A stretch of DNA of 64,000 bases. It comes from Hydractinia symbiolongicarpus (taxonomy: Eukaryota; Cnidaria; Hydrozoa; Anthoathecata; Hydractiniidae). A model generated the notes under the pieces. It did no database searches, was not told the DNA's origin, and saw only the letters and a list, made by a program, of their open reading frames with translations. The DNA is taken from the NCBI RefSeq assembly GCF_029227915.1, contig NC_079875.1:16423001-16487000 (forward strand), written 5' to 3'. Below, one piece after another: positions 24,560 to 36,466 of this stretch (positions within the stretch are counted from its first letter, which is position 1; each line of letters begins with the position of its first letter). The translations under genes were made by a program, and so were the position numbers.

Positions 24560-27220
24560 ATATGGTTAATGGATATACAAGAGCGCATAACATCCTAACC
24601 TTTTGAGAATACGTAAATTTGATTTTTCAGTTCCTTATATGCAGCATTGTTTTTACATTAGTGGGCGGTTTTAGCATGATTTGATTTGATACGTGCGTGC
24701 ATTTTTTGTGAAATGAACTAAACCTCAGAGGAAACGAAATGTTGGTTGCGTGAGAGGCTGATGCTTGCTCAATCTGCGGCTTCTGCTATCACAACTTGTT
24801 GTAAACAATAGTACATCATCGACAACAAGATAGTGGGTTGGTTATTATGCAATATAATGTTTGCGGTCACGAAAATTTTGATCTGTTGCTTTTGGTTCAA
24901 AAAAATCGATGAGAATCATGAAAAATAGGGCGGGATGTGTTAATCAGACTAAACAAGGCAAACATAAGTTGAAGCTTGATAAGAAGTAAGTTGGATGAGT
25001 CATTTATTGAATTTGGACACATAGACAAATTTACTTTATTCGCCGGCACAATAAAAATTTAATTAAAAACGTTTAAACTGACTATCTTCCAGCCCTAAGG
25101 TTTCTTGTCCCTGATTAAGCTAAAACTTTGGCGCCAATAAAAGAAAACAACCGTCAAAACAAGACTGAGTAAAGAGTGTAAAAAATAGCTCTTAAATCAT
25201 TGATTTGAACGTGATATCTTTGCAATCAGAATTAACCCTTTAGATTTAAAACAAATCTTGTTTACGTATTAGCAGAGGATCTTAGGAAGGATACATTATT
25301 ATAAATATTGGATACAATAACCTTTCCTAATTGAGAATCAAGTGTCATCTATTCCATGATTATTCCTAATTACGATAGGCGGTAATTAAAAAATTGATTC
25401 GTCAAGTTTTTTTTTCATCCTGCACGCTTTTCTTTCTATTAAATATCTATTTTTGGAAAAGTCTATTTTTGCAGGTTAAAAGTGTTAAAAAGGTTTTTTT
25501 TTTATTTTAAAGAGAAAACTCGATGTTAAAGGGAAATATGCAGTTGTTTTAATAAATACGACCGTTTAAACACCTTTTTATGGATACTTACAGACTGTGT
25601 ATTAATCTCGCAAATATATTTCAATAAAACAGATTGTAACTGACGATGCGTCTTTCTAGGAAACTTTGTTGGAAACAGAGCTAGGACCACAATATAGCAA
25701 TGAAAGTTTGAAGAAGAAAATTCAAGTGGGTAAACAAAGTAAAGTTATCATTTAGATAGCCTTAGACCGGATAGGGATGGGACACGGAATCTGTCATTTA
25801 CTACAATTTTGTCAACAAAAAGTCGTGCTTAGAGACCGTGCCAAACAAGCTGTCTCTTTAACACGCAGTGCCGACAAAACCGGAGGTAAATGTTCAAGAG
25901 TACAAAAGCTCTTTCAAAACAAATTCGCCGGCTCTAAATCATGCTGCACTGAAATATGTTATTGTAGAGAAGGATTTACCAATTTGCAATTTACCAAAAT
26001 GAAAGTGTTTCGTGTGCTCATGTTAATAATGTAAATTTCCGTGATACAAAAATTGGAATTGCACCAATAAACAGATTACAAATCCCAGAAAATTTATGCC
26101 CACACTTAACATTTTTCTCACATCTAGTCTCCGTGGTGTGGTAAGTACCGTTACTGTATGGCAATCATTAAACAAGTACAGTTCGAGACAAAACATATCG
26201 GAAAACTATAAACAAAATTTTTATAGAAACGAGCTTTGTTCCTAAATCCTCTCAGGCAATAATCTCCTGCTCAAAATATCTACAGACACAAATCTTAATT
26301 ACGTCCACTCTTTTTTGTACAGAATCCTTTCTAGTCTTTGTGTCAAAATACAAAGCTTCATTCACGAATGAGTCACACATAATAAAAAGGAAAGCTGTTT
26401 TTCCTTATTATTGTCGATATTTAATGAGCTAGTAGTGTGTTGTTGTAAAAATAAATTTAAATTGCCACATTAACCGCGGCATAGAAATGTCCCGTGATGC
26501 CTTTTGACAACTTGTCCGGCAGCAATTTTTGCTGATACGTTAAAAAAGTTACATTCGTATGTTACTTCGGTTAAAAAGCTGTTTCTATGCAAGAAAGAGA
26601 GGTCGATTTCTTGTTGTATTTTAAATCGAACATTTGCGGTAAATTCTATAAAGCTTTACGGTACAAAATATATTTTAGATGTTGGATGAGGTAAACTGTG
26701 TAACTTATATGACATGTGTAACTCATATGACATGTCCTCATCATTTGAATTATTTTTGCCAATACCACTCTATGAGCATTAAGTCACGACTACAAACGGT
26801 TTGGGAAAAGAACCAGGGCCAACTTCGTTTAGTGGGGGAGTTAGATTTTAAATACTGAATACAGATACCTTGGAAGGAAGCAACTGTAAGACACACAAAC
26901 CACATTCCCAGATTAACCCACTATCATTAAAACAAAATTAACCGACCACGAATACAAATCAGAATCCACATTCAGAGTCGTCATCACTTCCTTTTTATCA
27001 TTTCAGGAAATGTAATTAAATGTTTTCGGAAAAAAATCAATAAACACTTGAATACTTGACATCGTCCGGTTTGTGTGTGTGTTGAATGCCTATTCACCAA
27101 ACGTGTCATCTAAAACGCCACGAGTCTTTCCTTACCAGAAGCCAGAGGGAGTAATCAATGTCAATATTACTGCCTAATCACTGACTTCCTGCCTGGCAAT
27201 TAGAGTAATCTTCTCATGAA
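24560..27220. other. Intergenic, no gene recognised
   Basis: Small open frames at 25777-26034 and 26504-26689 show no domain, signal peptide or splice context that I would trust. The right end holds the promoter of the next ShKT gene. Confidence 0.45.
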
Positions 27221-27228
27221 GAAAATTG

Positions 27229-27237
27229 TATAAAAGG
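27229..27237 (+). promoter_or_regulatory. TATA box of the 27384-29807 gene
   Basis: TATAAAAGG lies 155 nt upstream of the start codon, followed by an ACAAC/GCGATAAC-rich leader. A similar but weaker motif (catacaaaaggat, 36291-36303) and leader precede the paralog at 36467. Confidence 0.6.
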
Positions 27238-27383
27238 GGCTGTTGAAATCAGGTAGAGTATAACAACAGCGATAACTCTAGCGACAACAACAGCGATAAC
27301 ATCAGCATAGCAGAAGTTGTAAAAAGCAATCGTCTAAAGAAGCTTCAGCATTACAATCCATTGCATTTCACCAAGGTGACATC

Positions 27384-29807
27384 ATGAACTGCACATCTAT
27401 AACGAAGGTTTTATTCTTAATCACAATGGGTATGTATCCATTTATCTTAACTAAGACCGTTTCATTTGAATGTTATTCGGTGTTAATTTTGAATTAGTGT
27501 TATCTAGAGTTGTTCTGATTTCTGTGTAAGAAAACCATACAATAAAAAGTGTTTTTTCCTAATTAGAGTTTTGAATTTTAATTTTATACAGCTTTTTAGT
27601 AACTGACTCAATTTCTTTAAGAGCATTATCACCAGTTGAACTAGATAAACTTGCTGTGATGGTAATGACTCATGTTTTTATCTTGATGTATATCTTCTTT
27701 GCTTTTTCTCTTCAGGTGTGATGATAACAAATGCACAATGTAAGTTCAATTATGTCTTTTTTTGGTGTATTTATGACTCGGTTTACTTAATTAGTCAACT
27801 GCAGCAAATGGTGTCCTAATTAGCGCAATCTCGTTTTAATTGTAAATTGATTTGCCTTTTCATTTGTAAAAATTTGGTGATTTTAATGTAGATTGTTATG
27901 ACTCGCGGCCAGAATGTTCTCTGATCACAACTGACACTCGAGAGCATTACTGCCGAAAATGGTGGGCTGTCACTTGCAGAAGATGTGGATGCCAAAGAAT
28001 TGTTGATAACCGTAAGTTGGAAAACCAACAGCATATTGCATTTAAAGGCTGTAGTTAACGTAGAACAGAGAGCGATGTCCCTGAAACTACATAAAACGTT
28101 TAAAACGGAATATAAAAACATAGTCCACTACATTTGCACTCAAAATAATTTCTTGTATCTTGTGGTTTGTCGCGAAAATGTTATTTTAATGAGATTTTAT
28201 TAGGCAAAAATGTTGCGCTGGCGTGGATAAAATTAGACAAACTATGTAAAAGGTATTCTCACTGAACATTTTCTTAAACCAGATTAAATAACAAGATTAA
28301 AAAAAACAAATAAATAAGAAGGTATTTTTAATCTTTAAAAATATTAAATAAAAGTTTCCCTTGTGGTAATTGAAGCCTTAATTTCATGTATCTAACTTCA
28401 GCTTTATTTTTTTAGAATGTAAGGATCAATTTGCTCTGTGCAGCACCATCCCAGATGATCTTAATGATCCCGTTAACATCAAGAAATGCAGTGAAGAGTT
28501 CAGAAAGATTGGATGTCCATCAAAATGTGGTTGTAAAGCAATTCGTAAGATATTTTTTGATACTTTACTTACCAACGAAACTAACTAAAGAAATAATCCG
28601 ATGCAAAAAAATACTGCAATGAGTGTCTAAATCATGTTTTAAGAAGTAAAATTGGACCAAACTGCGTTTTGTAAGCGTCCACCAATAAATAGTCATGAAA
28701 ATGTATTCTTTTTTTTACGTACATGACTCATTTCCTTCTTGTGTTGTAGATAAAAATCATAATCGGAAAAGTTAATCTGTTTTTGTTCTTTTTTAGCCTG
28801 TGTAGATGAAGCTGGTTACTGTGAAAGCTTTCCAGGCTCGTATTGTAGGCATGCTTGGTTTAGAAAGGGCTGTAAGAAAACGTGCGGCTTATGTACTGGT
28901 AAGTAATGCTTTTTTCCTTAGCTAGAAATCTGGATTTTTTTTGATTTTTTTTGCTTGTTTGAGAAAAAAAGATTGATTTAATAATTTTCTATGTTAGTCA
29001 TTTTTTCATTTTTCAGGCGTAATTCGAACAACGACTACAACAACACGATCCAGTACGACAACCCGACGACCAACAACATCAACGACAACTACAACCAGAA
29101 GACCGACTACAACAACGACTACTACAACCAAAAGATCAACTACAACAACGACTACTACCACTCGACGACCGACTACAACGACCACTACAACTCGACGACC
29201 GCCTACAACAACGACCAATACAACCCGGCGACCAACTACAACAACGACCACTACAACCCGACGACCAACTACAACAACGACCACTACAACCCGACGACCA
29301 ACTACAACAACGACCACTACAACCCGGCAACCAACTACAACAACGACCACTACAACCCGGCGACCAACTACAACAACGACTACTACAACCCGCCGACCTA
29401 CCATAACAAGAACTACTACCACAAGATCTACAAGGTCTACAACACCAAGGACACTTCCTCCTAATACAGGTAGCTAGCTATACATAATTCCTTTACTCTA
29501 TTGCCAAACTTTCTGCAAATAACATCCTATCTAACTATCATTATTTGTTATAGTGTGTGGGGATCGTGCATACTGGTGTGGGGTGGTTGCTACTGACACA
29601 AACAAGCACTGCAAATCACATTCAGCTGAGTGTATCAGGACATGTAGACAATGTTCAGGACCAGCTAGTGAGACATGTGCAAACTTGAGAGATAACGCGT
29701 ATAACTGTGCTAGTCGAAACTGCAGGAACAGCGACTTGGTTGAGAGATCACGTGTTGTACGACACTGCCCGAGGACATGCTGTCAGAGAGGACAATTATA
29801 CATATAA
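27384..29807 (+). CDS. Secreted five-ShKT protein with Thr/Arg-Pro stalk
   Basis: Exons 27384-27429, 27716-27739, 27892-28011, 28416-28544, 28797-28898, 29017-29469 and 29554-29807 are all phase 1 and give 375 aa. Start exon plus mini-exon give the signal peptide MNCTSITKVLFLITMG + VMITNAQ. Exons 3, 4 and 5 are each one ShKT domain (CYDSRPEC..., CKDQFALC..., CVDEAGYC...CGLC). Exon 6 is a stalk of about 150 residues made of Thr runs with a regular R-R-P. Exon 7 is the terminal double-ShKT module (CGDRAYWC..., CANLRDNAYNC...TCC), ending RGQLYI. The stalk frame is the ACA/ACG frame; two other frames across it are also open but only because of the repeat. Probably a secreted, heavily O-glycosylated protein with ShKT heads at both ends. 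Function unknown. Confidence 0.92.
29060..29410 (+). repeat. Coding ~30-bp minisatellite (TTTTTTT-RRP)
   Basis: The unit actacaacaacgaccactac plus aacccgacgacca encodes seven Thr and Arg-Arg-Pro. About ten copies lie inside exon 6 of the 27384-29807 gene and are near identical from 29220 onward. Length variation between alleles is likely. Confidence 0.85.
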
Positions 29808-32800
29808 TTTTTTTATTTATTGATTATTTATAATACAATACTATTTTATTTAATATATATGTTCCAACTCAAGTGGAACTAATATTTATGCAGCAATAGT
29901 GGAGAGGCAGCTGCTCTTATTTATTGTAGTAATGTCACGGTTCTGTGGAGAACATAGTCTTCGATGACCTATGCCCTGTGAGAACTTATATAGTTATACA
30001 GAAAGGGATTAGTTTTATGCCAAAAAAGCCCTTCCGTGCTTCTATGTCATTTGATAAAGAAATACGTTTTTAATATTTATTTAGTTTTTAGATAGAATAT
30101 ATGTATAAACCTTATTGATAAATTAAGCTTCTATAAACGGTATACATATTTTTTCATTTACCCTAAAGCACTAGAAAGCCTGTTAAAAAAGAAAAAAGAA
30201 TAATATTTGTTTAGAAATTGCAGAGATTTAAAACTTTACGTCAATGAGACATCTAAAAAGTAATTAAACAAATGTATCGCAAGCCAAATCAATTTATTTT
30301 TGATCTAGTGCAGATGATTGCAGATTTGTACTTTTTTTACATTCTGAGCAGCAGCAGAATTGAATTGTATTGAAAAAAATTGGATTGCATTTACTTAAGG
30401 TCAAGCAACACGTGTTTACATTTCGTTCTGTGCCTAAGTTTGCTATGTACATGAACGTGCGCTATTTTCATTGGTTTAAATAAGAGAGTAACAATACGGC
30501 AGACGCTATATCGAAGCATCTTAAAACATTAAAATATTGACAAATAACTGATATTTTTTGCTTTTACGCCCCTTTAGAAAGAAGAGGGAGAGGACTTAAC
30601 CCACCTGGTGTGAGCGTTTTGTCTCCCAATGAAGTGTGAGGAGGGAGGCACTGTACCCCTTTGATATTTTCAGGTAGGGTTAATATGATGTCATGAGCTT
30701 TCGTACAGTAACGCTTCAACATATTAGGAATAAAATCATGGAAAAAAATTTAAACCATAATGGTAGCTTTAATGACGTCATGAATAATCTCGCTAATTGG
30801 CAAAATTTATGCCGAAAAATTGAAAAAATTGATGTTTTCAAAATAGCCATTAAAAGAGATCGAAAAACATATTCTCCTTCCTTTTTTCTTATTTTTCAAA
30901 GCTTATACTATGTACAGAATTAAAATAAATGTTTAAACTAACAATTCTTCCAAATGTTCTCCTATGGTGTACCAAAATTAAAATAAAAAATAAAAAAAAC
31001 TGTAAACCGTGCAAAAACAAGAATTTTTTACTTATTGATTAATTCTTCATGTATTTTATTACTAATTCTTCATAACTTTTGATTGAAAAGTGCTGTTAAC
31101 CAATTTCAATACAAATGAAATGAACACTCAAAATACATCTGATAAACAGTAGCAGTAAACAATTAGTTCCGGCTAGTAACAATTGGCAGTTTGCAGTTTG
31201 CAAAATTTATCGCAGCGAGGCCCACAAAAACATTGTTTTTTGTCACAAAATTATTGATGTGGATTCTATCCATTCAAAAATTGCAAGTTCAATGTTATTT
31301 ATGTGGGTAAACTATGAGCCTAAAAGCAAAATTATTAGTTACAAGACAAAGAGCAAAAAAAGCTGTCAATGTCAAATTCTTGAATCTGCGCAGCAGTCGT
31401 AAGATGACAGTGGCCACAAACAAAAAAGCCGCGGTGCTAAAAACACCGGACCAGTGAAAAGAATTCTTCATCCAAATGTCCCCTATAAAGTTTGATGAAA
31501 AGTAATAAAATTTCAGCTTCATAGCTCTAACGGTTAAAAAATACCAGTCAATTAACTAACAAGTAAAGTTAAAGTCCCTCCTCCCAAAAAGTGATGTCAT
31601 CATATAGTCAAAAAAATTGGCAAAAATGTTCACATTCTTAGCAGTAAAAAAAAACTTTTTTCAAAATAACCTATAATAGCTAGAGGATTTTAAAAATTAA
31701 GCTACCTGCAAAAAAAGAACCTTTAAAATCGCCAGGAAAGATAGATAGAAAGCTAGATAAAGACAGATCTGGGACCGGAAGAGCGAGGTTCAGAATAAAT
31801 TATTTATCAACGGCCTTAGAAATTTTTAATTTTGGAAAAACCAATAAGATTGCTTTTTTTTAAGCCAATAGACATGCTTCATATTATTATCAGCCAATAG
31901 GAACTGAAATTGTAAGGAATCCCATATTCATGGTTTGCTGCGAAGTACTCTCTCAGAGTATTCTTTTTGAGGTAGAAGTTACAGAAGTCAAGATTACTTG
32001 CCTGAAACAGTCGGTTACCGTTCCTGTCGATGTTTAAACCTCCAGAATATTTCAATGCAAGACGAAATATTTGGTTGTGGAGTCTTCTCAGGTAAAAAAT
32101 GACGTATATATTCTTACAGAAGGACCACAAATGCGCTTCTTCCAAATTGATTAAAGCTTTCATTAAAGTTAACAAAAATATGCCTTACGTAGTGATCTAA
32201 CCAATACCTACCTATTTTAAATGTTGAGGCAAGCAATGTTCTTCTTCTAGGTAAGTTTTTTGTTCCATGGTAACAGGGACTGCATAGCGACAGGGACACC
32301 CATGACTGCCAAGGATAGCTTTTAAAATTTAAACAGACTGATTCCCTGCCTTCCATACATATGTTGCATCACGTTGATTGGATATTTGGGGATGATGGTC
32401 TAATGTGTGAACGTTATAAACATTTCAAAAGGATACACAGAAAACTTTATTTCCGGTCTAATTTGCCGCCGTTTTTTTGAAAAAAATATAAAATACTTAC
32501 CAGCTGCAACACTGGTCTCGCAGTCAATGCGTTATAAGGCTTAAGGCATTAATATTAGGATTGTGGGTCTTGTTTTTAATATTTTGGCCGAGCGAGGAAA
32601 TGTAAATAGAAAACATGGCAGATTTTTCCCAAAAACATGACGAAGAGAAACTGTAACGGATTCAATTGCGATACTATAATGATTGATGGCTTTGAAGAAA
32701 GCCACTTTGATTTGTGCTATGGCAAAAATTATTTAAGGTAGGACGAAATTAAACAAGGTTATGCGTGATGACATGAGAAATTTTAGACTTTGAGAGAGAA

Positions 32801-33430
32801 ACATGATTTTTAGCCTAAAATGTGCAGGAGTTTTACCATTTATATCTACTCTATTATCCAGCTTCTCTCTTATTGCTGCCTCTAGTCTCCCCCCCCCCCT
32901 TTTTTTTAAAATAAACTTCGCCAATAATTCCTGCATGTAGGGTTACTGTATAGATATAGAGCTGCGTATGTTTGCGAAGTTCTGCTGCACTTTATTGATA
33001 TTATGTTTGTATAAAATACCACATATTTTAATTGGAAAATTACTTCTCTACTTCACCTGGATGTTTTTTAACTTTAAAAGGCTTAAGATTTAAAAAATTC
33101 TTTTCAACTTGACTACTACTTTTTTTTTCTATTTTTTTATAGTTTTTTCTACTAGCAGTTAAAAGTACCGATACTTTTAGCCTCGTGTTTCTTCTTCTAT
33201 CTGTCTCTTTAACAATAGACGTATTTTGTGTGTTCAAAACTCTGACATGCTGACGAAGGACTATGACTATTTTGAAAACTGATGCGTTGAGTTCTGCATG
33301 TTATTTTTTCAAAATCTTATGTTTTGTAATGTTTGTTTTTTGATATGTTTTTACATAGCAAGATAAATATACCTTATTGTTAAAAAAAGTAACAACATTT
33401 TTGCTAAACGACTAATTTATTTGCTGACCA
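29808..33430. other. Intergenic, no gene recognised
   Basis: AT-rich. Minus-strand open frames at 31295-31522 (one hydrophobic segment) and 31879-32356 are not recognised. I found no consistent exon chain for them. A run of 13 C followed by T lies at about 32888. Confidence 0.4.
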
Positions 33431-33435
33431 ACAAT

Positions 33436-33551
33436 CTATATTATAATACCTGTATACGTCTGTCTGCCTGTCACGCAAAATGGTAGCTTAGCTGCGGTAT
33501 AAAAAGGACGGGCGAACCCGTGGATTTTCCATGGGCTAACGACTAGTTTTT
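33436..33551 (+). repeat. Dispersed 'ACTAGT' element, single copy
   Basis: Reads ctatattataatacctgtat, cgtctgtctgcctgtc, ggtataaaaaggacgggcga, then cccgtggattttccatggg and ctaacgactagt. This is the cleanest single copy, with the terminal hairpin intact. Confidence 0.65.
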
Positions 33552-33559
33552 ACCAATTC

Positions 33560-36290
33560 TTTTAACCTCGACCATAATTTTTTGCCGTTTTTTTCTTTCT
33601 TTAGCCATTTTTGGACTTTTTTTAATTTAATATATATGAAACCACGACGGTAATAAAGAAAACACAAATAAACAGCCTTATATCAGCCTGTATAACGTTT
33701 TAAGTGAGTGACAAGATTCAAAAATTTATTTGGTAAAAAAGGACTAAATTATGTCAAAGTGACTAAATTTGTTTTTCAGCGGTATTGTCACGTGTTTTAG
33801 CCATATATAAATCTTAAACAAACCAATTTTAAGATACTGAATAAAAAAGTAGGTTGTGAGGGAGCATCCTAAAACCAAGCTAGCTAGCTAGTCTTATTTA
33901 TCACTATTTTTTAAGGTTCTAATTCCGTTTGGTACAAGTGTTTTCTATCCTGCCATTGTTACTGTTTCTTTTCGTGTTATCTTTACCAAGCTGTGGCTTG
34001 GGCTGTGGCTACCTATTAAGCTGCTTTTAGCTACATCGGGCTAAAAGGTTGATGTAGCGAAATACCAGCTGCAACAAAGTTTTTGAAATACATTTAGGTA
34101 GCAATATCTTTTACTATAATAAAAGATTTACCTGAGTCTGAAGTATATATTAATTTAATTCAAGGAGACAACAGTCTCAAATAACCTGTGTTACTTAGCT
34201 AGGTTATTTTAACCTAAACTCATTTTTGGCACAATTAACTAGCATTAAAAAATCAAAATTGCAATATAGTTTTCAGAAAGGGCATTTTGCCATGTATGAC
34301 ATTGCTTACCTGGACTAAGTACTTAACTCCGTGACACGATTGGTTTTTATATTTTCACTGACACTTTTTTCTTATAATACCAAAAAGTTGGTCATAACAG
34401 GGTATTAACAGGTTGTAAACTGTGCTTTTTTTCAGCCAAAGTTGAGTGAATTATTTTTTAAGTATGTATTATACTCGCGCTATAACACTGTGTGTGTGTT
34501 TCGCTGAATTTGTGACATACTAACCTGTACTATAGCGCTTCACCTGAGATCACGACCCGGTTTTGCTGCACTTATTTGGTAAACTTGACTCTCAACGTCA
34601 GAAAGCCTCTATTACTAACTGTAAGGGCTTGACTGGATTACTCACTCACCGTATATAGCTCTGCTTTAAGTCGGATCTGGATATGTGACACGGTCCCATC
34701 TAGTCCATTTAATAATAGCTGTATTTTTTCCAAACTGGTAGCTGATCGCCACTTTGTGCTGCAGACGCACAAAAGAGCGATGAGAGAAATACGACATTGT
34801 TTCGTGGCAAACGTACTCCAATTAACAGTTAATATTTACAATTTTATCATTTGTGCTGGAAACTACTATACACGAAGAATCATGTTATATTCTTCAGCCT
34901 GACGAATATAAGGCTTTACTGCCATTTTTTTACATTACATCCAATTATAGGCCATGATGTGAACACGTGGGATGTGAGTCAAGAAGGATCTTGTGTCACA
35001 TCCACGTGTTCAAGAAGGATCTTGAGTCACATCAAAACAACGCAAATTAGTACAAAACTTAGAATTTGTACATTTTTGGGAAGAGTGTAGCACCTAAATT
35101 GCTATCCATTACTTAAATTGGATTCATGATTCAGTAACCCATAAAACCTTTCTCAATATGTTGTCTCTGTCCAGAAGAACCATTTGTAAAATCTTTTTTT
35201 ATTCTTCCGTTTTATCAAAACTTTGTAAAGTTATTTCCTTTTTGTTGCTACAATGTGTAATCTTGTCACTTCTCTGCTTTACAGCCGTGCATTGTGTAAT
35301 TTCTCACTGGAATCATCTATCACTATCAGATTAAACTTGCAAGTTTTCGATTAGGAAAACAAATAAAGTCCATTGTTTTCCACTGCGTAAACTTTAATTT
35401 CAGTACCAAAAATTTAAGTTCTGGACTTCATAAGAATGTTATATTGTACTTAAAATGCTCCACTTTCTCTCACTTTCAAGCAACGCATATTGTAGATATA
35501 ATTGTCTGACAGTGGTGTAGCACTCTTTAAATTCCTAGGTTAACGTAACAGTATAAACCAGTAATAAACAGGAACAGTGTAAAACTGCCAGTCTCCGTTT
35601 GCTGGGAAGCGTAACGTGTTGTCAAAGATTTTCTACTTTTTCTTTATGTGTCAAAACGGTTCTGTACAAGACATAACAAATTTGTTTTGAATCAAGTAGC
35701 TGTCTGCTGTGTTGAAGTTTTTAACCATAGATGATTACGTTCTGTATTTTAGGGAAGTCAATAATATTGTTCCAATTGGTGCCTTTACCATTATTTTCTT
35801 TCCTGAGTTTAAAAGGCAAATGGTTCCAGCATACATGGAATTTATAAGTAGGAATTATCAACGTAAATAGTACTAGTGAATGAATGAGTGGTTTTGTTCA
35901 TCACTTCCGTCATAACTACGTAAAGAAACTATATGTGACACTTGTGAACCCTCCAGCGACTTTTGTGACATTTTAAGTCTCCTTGTTTCATATAGAAAAT
36001 TAAAATAAGAAGAAAAAAAACAGCAAATATATTTCTATTGTTTATTTTACAAAACTTTATAAGATAGATTCTCCTGAGTACTCCATTAAAGGAATTTAGA
36101 GCCAAATAACGAAAACACTTAATCTTTCTTTTTCAATAGCTCCCTCATGTATCTACCATAATGAAAGTTCAACAACAGTTACAAAATGACGCGTTTAAAC
36201 CATTTACTTCTTATGACAACGAAAGCAATTATTGTTATTACTCTTTCCTTCCTAGATTAACCTCTTGACCTGTACACATGGCTAGTCTAC
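33560..36290. other. Intergenic, no gene recognised
   Basis: No coding exon or RNA gene recognised. Around 34712-34800 a fragment (taataatagctgtatttttt) resembles the start of the ACTAGT repeat family. Confidence 0.4.
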
Positions 36291-36466
36291 CATACAAAAG
36301 GATTTGTACGCTTTCAAGAAAATAACAAACACAACAAGGACGACGACGGCAGTAACAGCTGTAAGAGGACAGTCAGAACATAACAGAACATAACCAAGAC
36401 AACAGCAGTAGAAAATACACTTTGAAAGAGATACTTATATTTAATTCTATTTGTCACTTTTACATC

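Noticed and set aside
28991-29464. Asn/Tyr-rich open frame and long Val/Arg antisense frames over the stalk exon
   Set aside because: Shadow frames of the ACA/ACG (Thr) exon; the Thr frame is the one consistent with both splice junctions.
31879-32356. Minus-strand frames with MEGRESVCLNF and KYSGGLNIDRNG
   Set aside because: No recognisable domain, the two frames overlap, and no supported splice chain.
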